From positions 8,270 to 72,269 of the forward strand of contig CAJUBU010000008.1 of the NCBI GenBank assembly GCA_910585095.1: a stretch of DNA of 64,000 nt, written 5' to 3'. Position 1 is the first letter of the stretch. Each line of letters begins with the position of its first letter. The notes beneath the pieces were generated by a model. That model had not been told where the DNA came from, made no database searches, and worked only from the letters and a program-made list of their open reading frames with translations. Origin of the DNA: an uncultured Lachnospira sp. (GTDB taxonomy: Bacteria; Bacillota; Clostridia; Lachnospirales; Lachnospiraceae). Both the position numbers and the translations under genes were made by a program. Of the stretch, positions 26,183 through 34,849 are shown one piece after another.

Positions 26183-27187
26183 TTAGTATTGGGTATCAAG
26201 CACTAAAATTCGTCGGTAGCAGTCATAGTCTTCATTGAGACCATCCTCCAAACATTCTTGTATCTGCATACGTTGGTTTTCGTCGGAGATGTCCCACTCT
26301 ATATAGTGAGGGGAGCAAATAAGGTCATTTAATACATTTAAATCGCCATAACATTCTAAGACGCCACCATCACCACCACGATATGGCCATAAACTGTCTT
26401 TGACAATTTCTTGTGCATAAGAGTCAAAGGCGATTGTAAGACCAAAAAAGTTGGGCTGTTCCCATTCTTCATCACAAAATTCCAGTGTGTCTCCCCATAC
26501 AAAAAGTGTTTGACAGCCTCCACCGCATAAGTATTCCCATTGGTCGCCGTTTGGTAAAGTAAAGCCTTGTGTTTCTAAATGTTTTTGAAGGTCATCAACA
26601 GTAGCTGGAACAAGGATTTCTGCTACGATGGAACCTTCCTTTTTTTTAGTGAGACGCAGTTTAGGATTGCCTAATTGAAACGTATCAAAAGTAATTTGGT
26701 GGCTGTGGGGATTAGCTTTCCAGCTTTCAATAGATTGCTGCTGTTGTTCGCTTAATGTCAATTCCTCAAAGTTGACAGGTTGACTACATGTAAAATCAAT
26801 CGGTTTTTGTTCAACAAGCATAGGTGGAATAATTGTTTGACGTAGAGGGGTGGTAAGGCGTTTTAAAATCTCCTCTGTTTGAAATTGACCGCCCCAATAT
26901 TCTAAAATATCCTCGTCCAAAGCCGCTTTGAATTTAGAAAAATCAGGATGGGTTGTATCTGAAAATCCATCCCATCCCAAAGTGACAGTGTCGCCAGGAA
27001 TAAAGACAAAATTGCTGCCTTTTAGGGTATAAATTGCCGTTTCTAAAGATTGTCCCCAAAGGGAAAATGTTTGCATCTTTTCCCATGTAGCTCCTGTGCA
27101 AAGGGCAATTTTTTGTGTAAGCTCTTGTTTTTCTTTGGAAGAAAGAGCGTTATATTCCGTTCGATTAGGTATAATAAAGGATTCCAT
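26183..27187 (-). CDS. Hypothetical protein with FGE/SUMF1-like C-terminal part
   Basis: 334 residues, acidic, no signal peptide. The N-terminal half has no motif I recognise (NFVFIPGDTVTLGWDGF is a notable strand). The C-terminal half includes LPNGDQWEYLCGGGCQTLFVWGD, which resembles the EWEYACRGG...FPWGD signature of formylglycine-generating-enzyme-like folds. Catalytic cysteines of true FGE are not evident, so a structural or binding use of the fold is likelier. Start 27187 is chosen because AGAAAGG lies 13 bases upstream; the ATG at 27199 is only one base from that site. Confidence 0.6.
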   Translation of the reverse strand: MESFIIPNRTEYNALSSKEKQELTQKIALCTGATWEKMQTFSLWGQSLETAIYTLKGSNFVFIPGDTVTLGWDGFSDTTHPDFSKFKAALDEDILEYWGGQFQTEEILKRLTTPLRQTIIPPMLVEQKPIDFTCSQPVNFEELTLSEQQQQSIESWKANPHSHQITFDTFQLGNPKLRLTKKKEGSIVAEILVPATVDDLQKHLETQGFTLPNGDQWEYLCGGGCQTLFVWGDTLEFCDEEWEQPNFFGLTIAFDSYAQEIVKDSLWPYRGGDGGVLECYGDLNVLNDLICSPHYIEWDISDENQRMQIQECLEDGLNEDYDCYRRILVLDTQY

Positions 27188-27372
27188 AAAAATAACCATA
27201 CCTTTCTGTAATCTGTGAATCTTGATAAGATTAAAGTATAATTTTTTGTTTTAAGTTGTCAAGTTTTTAATATAATTATAAGGATTTTTTTACAAAAAAG
27301 TAAAAAAAATATAAAAAATATAAAAAAATAGTAAAAGAAGGATTTATTTTAAATTTAACAAAAATTTTTTTG

Positions 27373-27401
27373 TTGTAATTTTTCTCGATAAAGGTTAAAA
27401 T
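27373..27401 (+). promoter_or_regulatory. Possible promoter of the phospholipase C-like gene
   Basis: TTGTAA (27373-27378), 17 bases, TAAAAT (27396-27401) in a very AT-rich 274-bp gap (27200-27473) that otherwise shows only A/T runs. Confidence 0.4.
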
Positions 27402-27473
27402 AGAGTTAGTATGTTATAACTAGAATATTTTAGGCAGAATAAATTTTTTTAAAATTAGAATTAAGGAGCATTA

Positions 27474-28229
27474 TTGAGCAGTATGAGAAAAAAGTCGCAT
27501 GTTTCACTATCGCTTTATTTAATAAAAAATATTGATAATCAGTTGCTTTCAGATCATAAGAAAGCCTTTGTAATGGGAAGTATTCTTCCAGATTGTAAAC
27601 CATCATTTGTTACAACGAAACATAATATGGAAGAAACGTTTGAGATGGTTACAGAATTTATATCAAAATTAACGGTTGATTCGGATGATTTTAAGAAGAT
27701 ATCAACATCGTATTGTCGTAAGCTTGGCGAAGTGACACATTATCTTGCAGATTATTTTACATTTCCACATAATGGTGAATTTGACGGAAATATGAAAGAC
27801 CATTGTATGTATGAAAAATATTTAAAGTATGCGCTTAAAGATTATATACACAGTGAAGAACTTTATATTAACAGTCAAATTGCATCAACATTTAATACAC
27901 CAGAAGAATTGTGCCAGTTTGTAATGTGGCTCCATGACAGTTATATCAATAGCCATGAATCTATGGACAGTAATAAGAATATGGGAAGTTACAAGTCGAT
28001 TCATAGAGATTGCAAATATATTGTTACAATGACCCATATTGTTACATCAGGGATTCTCCACCTTATGGAAATTAATAGAAATTTGGAGGAAGGGTATATT
28101 GAGAGAGAAAAAATTAGTAATTGGAGGATTTTACAGACATTTCAAGGGAAATTTATATCAGATAAGATGTATAGCATGCCATTCCGAAAACAACGAAAGA
28201 ATGGTCGTATATCAAGCTCTTTATGGTAA
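27474..28229 (+). CDS. Zinc-dependent phospholipase C family-like protein
   Basis: 251 residues. KSHVSLSLYLIKN at the start, FVMGSILPDCKP, KLGEVTHYLADYFTFPHN and DHCMYEKYLKYALKDY give the spaced His/Asp/Glu pattern of the zinc-dependent phospholipase C fold (PF00882), which is related to S1/P1 nucleases. There is no signal peptide, so it may be cytoplasmic with unknown substrate. The start is likely TTG at 27474 after AAGGAG; an ATG lies at 27483. The last ~43 residues overlap the start of the DUF1653 gene in another frame and look non-conserved, as if an ancestral stop has been lost. Confidence 0.7.
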   Translation: MSSMRKKSHVSLSLYLIKNIDNQLLSDHKKAFVMGSILPDCKPSFVTTKHNMEETFEMVTEFISKLTVDSDDFKKISTSYCRKLGEVTHYLADYFTFPHNGEFDGNMKDHCMYEKYLKYALKDYIHSEELYINSQIASTFNTPEELCQFVMWLHDSYINSHESMDSNKNMGSYKSIHRDCKYIVTMTHIVTSGILHLMEINRNLEEGYIEREKISNWRILQTFQGKFISDKMYSMPFRKQRKNGRISSSLW

Positions 28230-28689
28230 TTATTCAATATATGTAATGCCTTATCATAAATTTATAGAAAAAGTTGACTCTGTTCAATATCCTGATATAA
28301 AACAACAGTATTGCTTTGAAGAAGTACAGTTTGAGGAGAGTCAATATATTGATAATTCTGATAATGATAGTCAACAGATATCAGAGAATATAGAAAAATA
28401 TTCTGAGCAATCAGAAGTTCAAGCATATTCAAAAATTCAATCTAATATGGAAGAATCCGATACAGATGGCGTTGATTCACGCCTTCTTATGTTTCTTGAT
28501 GCCAGAACATATGAAGAAAAGTTAAATGTTTTGTCCTATTTAAGAAACAGTCTTGATGATAAACTTATAGACGTAATAGCAGTATCACTTGATGTAGAAG
28601 TACCAGAAGGAAATATTGATGCCAGATATATGTCTCTTAGAAGATGTATAATGGCGCATGCAAAATACGAAGGAGCTAGGCTTCGTTAA
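28099..28689 (+). CDS. DUF1653-domain protein
   Basis: 196 residues from a proposed TTG start at 28099, preceded by GGAGGAAGGG at 28085-28094. Residues ~9-65 match DUF1653: FYRHFKGNLYQI, HSENNERMVVYQALYG and VMPYHKFIEKVD. An acidic, Gln/Ser-rich linker follows, then a helical C-terminal domain (LMFLDARTYEEKLNVL and LDVEVPEGNIDARYMSLRRC). DUF1653 folds as a small SH3-like barrel, function unknown. It overlaps the previous gene by 131 bases in a different frame. A strong terminator follows. Confidence 0.75.
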   Translation: MREKKLVIGGFYRHFKGNLYQIRCIACHSENNERMVVYQALYGNYSIYVMPYHKFIEKVDSVQYPDIKQQYCFEEVQFEESQYIDNSDNDSQQISENIEKYSEQSEVQAYSKIQSNMEESDTDGVDSRLLMFLDARTYEEKLNVLSYLRNSLDDKLIDVIAVSLDVEVPEGNIDARYMSLRRCIMAHAKYEGARLR

Positions 28690-28746
28690 ATGATAAATAG
28701 AAAATAACTTGCGCAGTGTTGGTATGCGTTATTTTGCAAAATGTGG

Positions 28747-28783
28747 AAAAACCGGATGATGCATAGATCATCATTCGGTTTTT
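28747..28783 (+). terminator. Rho-independent terminator
   Basis: AAAAACCGGATGATG (28747-28761) and CATCATTCGGTTTTT (28769-28783) form a 15-base stem ending in a T run. Confidence 0.9.
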
Positions 28784-28894
28784 GAAGTTAAACATATAGA
28801 ATAAAACTGTATTTATGTAAATATAGCCAGTTGGCTTATGTTTGCTGAAATAAAAATATAATAAGTAGCACAACATTGAAAGGAGAAATTGCTT

Positions 28895-30268
28895 ATGGGG
28901 TTAGAAAAAAAGAGCTTTTCAAAAGTTACTACGGAGGTGGAAAAGCTGGCATTAAAATGTCAGGAAAACAGCAATATTGATAAAAGCCTGTATGACAAGT
29001 ATGAAGTAAAAAGAGGGCTGAGAGATTTAAATGGTAAGGGAGTGCTTACAGGACTTACAGAAATTTCAGAGGTAAAGGCTTCTGAAGTAGATGAAAATGG
29101 CGTTTCCCATCCATGTGACGGAAAATTGTATTATCGTGGAATTGATGTTGAAGATATTATTACAGGAATTGCTAAAGATAAGCGTTTTGGGTTTGAGGAA
29201 GTTACATATTTATTGTTGTTTGGCGAGATGCCAGATAAAGAAGAACTCAACCAATTTACACAGATATTGGGTGAATATCGCTGTATTCCGCGCAACTTTG
29301 TAAGAGATGTTATTATGAAAAAACCAAGCTGTGATATTATGAATGCGTTGGCAAGAAGTGTCCTTATGCTGTATTCTTATGATACAAAAGCAGATGATGT
29401 AAGTATTCCAAATGTGGTGAGGCAATCTTTGCAGCTTATATCGGAATTTCCGTTGTTAGTGGTATATAGTTATCAGGCATATTTACATGCGCATAAAGGT
29501 GGAAGTTTTATTATACATGAGCCAGAACCAAAGTTGTCTACAGCAGAAAATATTTTATATTTGTTAAGACCAGACAGTAAATATACACCGCTTGAGGCGC
29601 AATTATTAGATATAGCATTAGTACTTCATGCAGAACATGGAGGAGGCAACAATTCAACATTTACAACCCATGTTGTCACTTCATCAGGAACGGACACATA
29701 TTCAGCAGTAGTGTCTTCGCTTGGCTCATTAAAGGGACCAAAACATGGCGGCGCCAATTTGAAAGTGGTGCAAATGTTTGATAATATTAAAGAAAATGTA
29801 CATAACTGGAATGATGATGACGAGCTTCGAGAATATTTGAAAAAAATGCTTCATAAACAGGCGTTTGACAATACAGGATTGGTTTATGGAATGGGTCATG
29901 CCGTGTATTCATTATCAGACCCAAGAGCAAGAGTATTTAAAAGTTTTGTTGAAAAGTTATCCATTGAGAAAGAAAAGCATGATGAATATCAGCTTATGGC
30001 AAATGTGGAAAGAATTGCAGCCGAGCTGATTGCCAGTGAGCGAAAGATATATAAAGGTGTAAGCGCCAATGTGGATTTTTATAGTGGATTTGTGTACAGC
30101 ATGCTAGGGCTGCCTACTGAATTGTTTACGCCAATTTTTGCAATTGCGAGAATTTCAGGGTGGTGTGCGCATAGAATAGAAGAGTTGATTAACTGTGGAA
30201 AAATAATTCGACCAGCATATCGCAATGTGTGTGAAAGAAAAGATTATGTTCCATTAGACGAAAGATAA
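28895..30268 (+). CDS. Citrate synthase
   Basis: 457-residue enzyme condensing oxaloacetate and acetyl-CoA (2-methylcitrate activity cannot be excluded). The three catalytic residues are visible: His in LHAEHGGGNNSTF, His in YGMGHAVYSLSDPRA and Asp in SANVDFYSGFVYSMLG. GKLYYRGIDVEDI near residue 85 is the usual small-domain motif. Start is ATG at 28895 after AAAGGAGA; the TTG two codons earlier is poorly placed. No aconitase or isocitrate dehydrogenase is adjacent, so it may feed glutamate synthesis from elsewhere. The N-terminal ~60 residues are longer than in compact bacterial enzymes. Confidence 0.92.
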   Translation: MGLEKKSFSKVTTEVEKLALKCQENSNIDKSLYDKYEVKRGLRDLNGKGVLTGLTEISEVKASEVDENGVSHPCDGKLYYRGIDVEDIITGIAKDKRFGFEEVTYLLLFGEMPDKEELNQFTQILGEYRCIPRNFVRDVIMKKPSCDIMNALARSVLMLYSYDTKADDVSIPNVVRQSLQLISEFPLLVVYSYQAYLHAHKGGSFIIHEPEPKLSTAENILYLLRPDSKYTPLEAQLLDIALVLHAEHGGGNNSTFTTHVVTSSGTDTYSAVVSSLGSLKGPKHGGANLKVVQMFDNIKENVHNWNDDDELREYLKKMLHKQAFDNTGLVYGMGHAVYSLSDPRARVFKSFVEKLSIEKEKHDEYQLMANVERIAAELIASERKIYKGVSANVDFYSGFVYSMLGLPTELFTPIFAIARISGWCAHRIEELINCGKIIRPAYRNVCERKDYVPLDER

Positions 30269-30306
30269 CAAAGGATTTGTTGTTGTAGAAAGGCATGGTT
30301 ATTTAT

Positions 30307-30639
30307 ATGAAAAAGTATAAAGCAGTGTTCTCCATTTTTATGGTTATAATGGCTGTTTGTATAATTACAGGATGCGGTGAAAAAGCAACGCTTACAGGCA
30401 AATGGAGCAGCGTTGATGGCGGCAGTACCATATATGAATTTAATGAAGATGGCACAGGTATTGAGAAAAAAGGCAATGAAATTTCTATGAATATTACATA
30501 TACAACAAATGGCAATACCATTACAATTACTAAAGAAATTTTAGGGCAAAAGCAAAGTGAAGATTATATTTATGAGCTTGAATTAAAAAAGTTAAAGTTG
30601 ACAAGAAATTCAAATACAGTAGAATTTGATAAACAATAA
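30307..30639 (+). CDS. Small lipoprotein
   Basis: 110 residues: signal peptide MKKYKAVFSIFMVIMAVCIITGC with a lipobox ending ITGC, then a short beta-rich domain (LTGKWSSVDGGSTIYEFNEDGTG and a series of strands). The GKWSS...YEFNEDGTG pattern is common in small extracytoplasmic lipocalin-like proteins of Firmicutes, function unknown. The ribosome site AGAAAGG at 30287-30293 favours the ATG at 30307 over the one at 30295. Confidence 0.7.
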   Translation: MKKYKAVFSIFMVIMAVCIITGCGEKATLTGKWSSVDGGSTIYEFNEDGTGIEKKGNEISMNITYTTNGNTITITKEILGQKQSEDYIYELELKKLKLTRNSNTVEFDKQ

Positions 30640-30714
30640 AAGATGTTGAATTTTATTTAGTAATAAGACATTGTAAAAATATAATGGAAAATTAAAATTT
30701 TAGAGGTTTTGACT

Positions 30715-32316
30715 GTGGATAAATATGAAGTGTTAAAAAAATATTATGGATATCACTCATTTAGAACAGGACAAGAAGTATTAATTGAAGGCATCCTTTG
30801 CGGAAGGGATGCCTTTGGTATTATGCCTACAGGAGCTGGGAAATCAATCTGTTATCAAGTTCCAGCTTTGATGATGTCTGGTATAACCATTGTAGTGTCG
30901 CCATTGATTTCATTGATGAAAGACCAAGTTCGAGCATTAAATGAAGCAGGGATACATGCTGCTTATATTAATAGTTCGTTGACAGAAAATCAGGTTGTCA
31001 AAGCACTTGCAAATGCTAAAAATGGACGATATAAAATTGTCTATGCGGCACCAGAGCGGCTACTTACGCCAAGATTTTTAGACTTTGCAATGAATGTTCC
31101 TATTTCAATGATTACAGTAGATGAGGCACATTGTATATCACAGTGGGGACAAGATTTTAGACCAAGTTATCGAAGTATTTTGGAATTGGTGGAACAACTG
31201 CCAAAAAGACCTGTTGTCAGCGCATTTACAGCGACGGCAACAGACGTTGTTCAGTCGGATATTATGAATATTTTACAATTGAGAAATCCTGTGCATATCG
31301 TGACGGGGTATGACAGAAAAAATCTGTATTTTGAAGTAGTGCAGAGCAATAAAAAAGATGGATTAATGATAGATTATATCAAAAGACATGAAGATGAGAG
31401 CGGAATAATCTATTGTTCAACAAGAAAAAATGTAGAAAAAGTATATGATATTCTTGTCCGTCAAGGAATCAGTGTCACAAAATATCATGCGGGATTAGAT
31501 GGAGAGGTAAGAAAAAAGAATCAAGATGATTTTATATATGATGAAAAAAAGATTGTAGTAGCAACAAATGCGTTTGGGATGGGAATTGATAAGTCTAATG
31601 TTCGCTATGTTTTGCACTATAATATGCCTCAAAGTATGGAAAATTACTATCAGGAAGCAGGGCGTGCTGGACGAGATGGAGAAGCAGCAGAGTGTATCTT
31701 ATTTTATTCGCCGCAAGATGTTGTGATTAATCGTTTTCTTATTGATAATCGAGAAGTGCGGGCTGATTTGACGCCACAAGAAGATGTAAGACTAAAAGAG
31801 CGAGACCATGAACGTTTAAAACAGATGGCTTTTTATGCTAAAGGAAAATACTGTCTTAGACGTAATATATTGTTTTATTTTGGAGAACAAGCGCCATATA
31901 AATGTAATAATTGCAGCAATTGTCTTTCTAGTCATGTTGTAAATATGGATTATGAAGATCAATATAGAACAAATGTATTTACAATTTATGAAGATAACAA
32001 TAAAAGTAATTCTTATTTTTCCTATACACAAAAGAGTAATAAAAGTAATAAATCATCGAAATCAAAAGAGTTATCCATTCAAGTTCCACAAGGAGAAAAG
32101 AAAGTTTTATATGATGATTTAAGAAAACTTCGATTAAAACTTGCCAGAACAAAAGGCGTGCCGCCTTATATTATTTTTTCCGATAAAACATTAGCTGATA
32201 TGTGTACAAAACTTCCGTCAAACAAAGCTGAGATGATGGAAGTTGTCGGTGTTGGAGAAAATAAGTATGATATGTATGGTGAAAAATTTTTAAAAGTGAT
32301 AAAGCAATATAGTTAA
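30715..32316 (+). CDS. recQ: RecQ-family ATP-dependent DNA helicase
   Basis: 3'-5' DNA helicase, 533 residues. FRTGQ near the start, Walker A MPTGAGKSICYQ, Walker B VDEAHCISQWGQDFRPSY with the aromatic-rich loop, SAFTATAT, and QEAGRAGRDG (motif VI) are all present. The zinc domain has CLRRNILFYFGE and CNNCSNC. After it comes a Ser/Lys/Asn linker (~residues 425-455) and a C-terminal HRDC domain (RLKLARTKGVPPYIIFSDKTL). The winged-helix RQC domain usually between zinc and HRDC parts seems absent, explaining the shorter length. Start GTG at 30715 follows AGAGG by eight bases. Confidence 0.92.
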   Translation: MDKYEVLKKYYGYHSFRTGQEVLIEGILCGRDAFGIMPTGAGKSICYQVPALMMSGITIVVSPLISLMKDQVRALNEAGIHAAYINSSLTENQVVKALANAKNGRYKIVYAAPERLLTPRFLDFAMNVPISMITVDEAHCISQWGQDFRPSYRSILELVEQLPKRPVVSAFTATATDVVQSDIMNILQLRNPVHIVTGYDRKNLYFEVVQSNKKDGLMIDYIKRHEDESGIIYCSTRKNVEKVYDILVRQGISVTKYHAGLDGEVRKKNQDDFIYDEKKIVVATNAFGMGIDKSNVRYVLHYNMPQSMENYYQEAGRAGRDGEAAECILFYSPQDVVINRFLIDNREVRADLTPQEDVRLKERDHERLKQMAFYAKGKYCLRRNILFYFGEQAPYKCNNCSNCLSSHVVNMDYEDQYRTNVFTIYEDNNKSNSYFSYTQKSNKSNKSSKSKELSIQVPQGEKKVLYDDLRKLRLKLARTKGVPPYIIFSDKTLADMCTKLPSNKAEMMEVVGVGENKYDMYGEKFLKVIKQYS

Positions 32317-32330
32317 AGATTGATGGATAA

Positions 32331-32361
32331 AATGGCAGCTCCCAATTAGGAAGCTGCCATA
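32331..32361. terminator. Bidirectional terminator overlapping the sensor kinase stop
   Basis: AATGGCAGCT (32331-32340) pairs with AGCTGCCATATT (32352 onward). On the minus strand a T-rich stretch follows. The right arm encodes the last residues (MAAS) of the sensor kinase. Confidence 0.65.
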
Positions 32362-33758
32362 TTAATACCATTGTATAAAAATAGATTTTTATCATCAAAA
32401 GCAATAGAAATTTTTTTAGTAAAGTTCTCAACGCCCGGCGCTTCCTCAATAATAAAACTAAAGCTATATTTTTTACAGACTGATATGGTATTGTAAAGAC
32501 CAATTCCGCTGCCACCATCATTTGAATGAGAGGTGGCTTTATTCTTGCCTAATTTATGTATAATTTCAATGTTAAAAGGAACACCTGTATCATAGATATT
32601 CATAAAAAATATATTATCTTTTGAATCAATACAAAATAGTATTTTTTTATTTTCTTGATTTTTTGTTGCATAGATTGCATTTTCAATTAAATCAGCAATG
32701 ATTGTATCTAATTCACGTTCGTTGATAAAATCCATCAGTTGATTGATATTAATATTAAATAAAGCCTGAAATTGAATTTGAAATAATACACAGCGTTGAT
32801 ATAGATAACTGATTAGTGAGTCAAGACGCATAAGGTTGGATTTTGGCAATTCATATAAATGCTGTTCGGTCTCTATCATAATGCCTTTGCGTTCTTTTGA
32901 AATTTTTTCCAATTCTTCTAATAAATTGGCTGCTTTAATTTTTAATTCAGATATATCTTTTAATTGAGAATTGTCCAGTGCAATGCTCATTTCCAATAAT
33001 TCTTTAACAGATAGTACCATTGCAGGTATTAATTTATTATCTTTATGAATGATTTTTGAAAGATTATCATTATCTCGTTTTAAATTCATAATTTCTGTTT
33101 CCATTGCGGCAATTTGGTTTTTATGCACTGCGTTCCAGTAGGCTTTATTTAAATTATGTTTCCACCAAAGAACAATAATTAAACATAATACTATAGAGGC
33201 AAATACAAGGATAAAAAATAAAGTATTTGGTTCTGGAAAGGCATAGTAGAGGGTTGTAATTATTAGTGCAAATAAGCTGATAATTAATCCTGTATCATTA
33301 CAAGTACGCTGACTTAAAAATGGCATACCGCTTTTAAAGCGTTTGATTTTAAAGGCGCCAATAGACATGGCAATTTGAGCAATACCTGTAAAAAATAATA
33401 ATATTAATAATCTTATTAGTTGATTATAAATAATAAGAAATAAAGGATAATATAAAGGAATTATTAGTATTGTAGATAAAATATAACAAAAATAACTTAA
33501 TGCAATAGAAATACATGTAATAGTTAAGCTTAATTTAGCTGAAAGATGTAATTTAAATTTAATATAAAAATAAATAGAAAAAATTAAAAATGGAATAAAC
33601 ATTGTTGAGCTATATTTTAATATAAAATAAGATAAAAAAGTAATTATACAAGAAAGCAATAATTGTATTTTTAATGAAATTGGGGTTTTAATTAATTTCT
33701 TAACAAAATAAAAACAACTGTTTGTAATAAAAAAACATTTTATTAATAAACTTAACAT
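32346..33758 (-). CDS. GHKL sensor histidine kinase (AgrC-like)
   Basis: 470 residues. Roughly the first 200 form about six membrane segments with no extracellular domain, as in peptide-sensing AgrC/ComD kinases. A coiled region follows with the candidate phospho-acceptor His in IIHKDNKLIPAM, then a GHKL-type ATPase: DLIENAIYAT (N box), IYDTGVPFNIEII and GGSGIGLYNTISVCKKY (G boxes). The ribosome site TAGGAG lies upstream at ~33765. The convergent pair of regulator and kinase surrounds a small peptide gene on the opposite strand, suggesting the peptide or a derivative as ligand. Its 3' end shares a terminator with recQ. Confidence 0.85.
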   Translation of the reverse strand: MLSLLIKCFFITNSCFYFVKKLIKTPISLKIQLLLSCIITFLSYFILKYSSTMFIPFLIFSIYFYIKFKLHLSAKLSLTITCISIALSYFCYILSTILIIPLYYPLFLIIYNQLIRLLILLFFTGIAQIAMSIGAFKIKRFKSGMPFLSQRTCNDTGLIISLFALIITTLYYAFPEPNTLFFILVFASIVLCLIIVLWWKHNLNKAYWNAVHKNQIAAMETEIMNLKRDNDNLSKIIHKDNKLIPAMVLSVKELLEMSIALDNSQLKDISELKIKAANLLEELEKISKERKGIMIETEQHLYELPKSNLMRLDSLISYLYQRCVLFQIQFQALFNININQLMDFINERELDTIIADLIENAIYATKNQENKKILFCIDSKDNIFFMNIYDTGVPFNIEIIHKLGKNKATSHSNDGGSGIGLYNTISVCKKYSFSFIIEEAPGVENFTKKISIAFDDKNLFLYNGINMAAS

Positions 33759-33779
33759 TCTTATCTCCTAAAACTAAGA

Positions 33780-33810
33780 AAAATCAACATAAATCAATCA
33801 TAACAACAAA
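33780..33810 (+). promoter_or_regulatory. Direct-repeat operator before the Trp-rich peptide gene
   Basis: Three degenerate decamers AAATCAACAT, AAATCAATCA and TAACAACAAA (33781-33810) present CAACA/CAATCA every 9-10 bp. They lie just upstream of a promoter with a fair -10 (TATGAT, 33834-33839) but no recognisable -35, the layout of an activator-dependent promoter. They also lie in the leader of the divergent kinase gene. Confidence 0.45.
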
Positions 33811-33870
33811 TATTAATACATCCCAGCTTTTACTATGATAAGCCCAGAAAATTTAAAGGAGGGTTGTCAT

Positions 33871-33942
33871 ATGTCTTGGTCATGGGAAGAATGGTGGAGA
33901 GTTACCATAGATACATGGTTTAAATTACTTACTTCATTTTAA
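33871..33942 (+). CDS. 23-residue tryptophan-rich peptide
   Basis: Tiny gene with an exceptionally strong ribosome site AAAGGAGG (33856-33863) and a bidirectional terminator 26 bases after the stop. The product starts MSWSWEEWWRV and ends WFKLLTSF; tryptophans are at residues 3, 5, 8, 9 and 16. It has no leader, cysteine or double-glycine site. It could form an amphipathic helix, like leaderless bacteriocins or phenol-soluble modulins, or act as a signal. It lies between the sensor kinase and response regulator genes, on the opposite strand to both. A leader-free signalling or membrane-active peptide is my inference; no family is recognised. Confidence 0.7.
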   Translation: MSWSWEEWWRVTIDTWFKLLTSF

Positions 33943-33967
33943 GTTAATATTTCAAATACATTTGTTT

Positions 33968-34017
33968 AAAAATATGAATTTTGAAAGGTCCTCCCTCCTT
34001 TTAAAATTCATATTTTA
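33968..34017. terminator. Bidirectional terminator between peptide and response regulator genes
   Basis: AAAAATATGAATTTT and AAAATTCATATTTT form the main stem, extended inward by AAAGG/CCTTT. It covers the last codons of the response regulator on the minus strand and would stop the peptide transcript on the plus strand. Confidence 0.75.
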
Positions 34018-34783
34018 ATTTATTGGCATAATAACATATAAATTCTGTTATTGTGGGACAGCCTTTTTCAGAACTGACCTTAGCGGTGTAATGTTTTAAC
34101 AAATCTTCAATATCTGTTTTTTTCCAAGCGCGATGAACAGCATTTTGCATAGCTCGCTCAACACTTGAATCACTTTTTCCATAGATTTCGCCAATTTTAT
34201 TGCACAAAAATAAAATGTTATCTTCATTATTGTACATGTAGATAGCATCTATTAAATACTTATAACCAACGGCTTTTGGACTAATTCCTATCGCATCAAG
34301 TTCAGAAGTAATCCAGCGTAACATTCGTTTTTCTTTTTGTTTTGGCGTTTCTATGTTTGTATTTTCTTTTGCAGTATTCTGTTTTGCAAATATCAAATTT
34401 TTCATCATAGTTATAAAACTTAAAACTTTCGTTTCAGAATAATGGTCTTGATGTTTTGACATAATAAAGTCTGCTCCAAGACTTCTTGCATAATCAAAAG
34501 TAATTTGACTGGAATTGTTCGTTGTTATTAAGATATATGGTTTTGTGGGCAGTTGCATTTCTTTTAAGCCTATTAATACATCTAATCCAGTTCCGCTGCC
34601 ATAGTGCAATTCTAAATCTAAAATAATCACATCTGGCTGATAATCATGTATATCTTCAATAGCTTTTGAGGCACTATTTGTTAAACTTACAATAGATACT
34701 TCTTCAATTTCGTTTGCACATTGTACAAATCGGTCGCAAGCAGCAGTGTCGTCTTCAACAACTATAATTGATAAGTTTTTCAT
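34001..34783 (-). CDS. Response regulator with Spo0A-type C-terminal domain
   Basis: 260 residues. The receiver (1-~125) has VVEDD, the phospho-acceptor Asp in DVIILDLELHYGSG and the TT/K switch region. A linker leads to a C-terminal domain resembling the Spo0A effector: LDAIGISPKAVGYKYLIDAIYM, then SSVERAMQNAVHRAW and KGCPTITEFICYYANKLK, matching the SRVERAIRHAI recognition helix and the TNSEFIA end of Spo0A. It is not Spo0A itself, being paired with a dedicated kinase. It has its own promoter with decamer repeats, suggesting autoregulation. Target genes are probably the peptide and perhaps the adjoining transporter cluster. Confidence 0.85.
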   Translation of the reverse strand: MKNLSIIVVEDDTAACDRFVQCANEIEEVSIVSLTNSASKAIEDIHDYQPDVIILDLELHYGSGTGLDVLIGLKEMQLPTKPYILITTNNSSQITFDYARSLGADFIMSKHQDHYSETKVLSFITMMKNLIFAKQNTAKENTNIETPKQKEKRMLRWITSELDAIGISPKAVGYKYLIDAIYMYNNEDNILFLCNKIGEIYGKSDSSVERAMQNAVHRAWKKTDIEDLLKHYTAKVSSEKGCPTITEFICYYANKLKYEF

Positions 34784-34849
34784 AGTTTTTATCCTTTTTT
34801 ATTTTGATTTGATATAAGAAAAGTTTGCAAAGTATAACATTCGTTGCCT

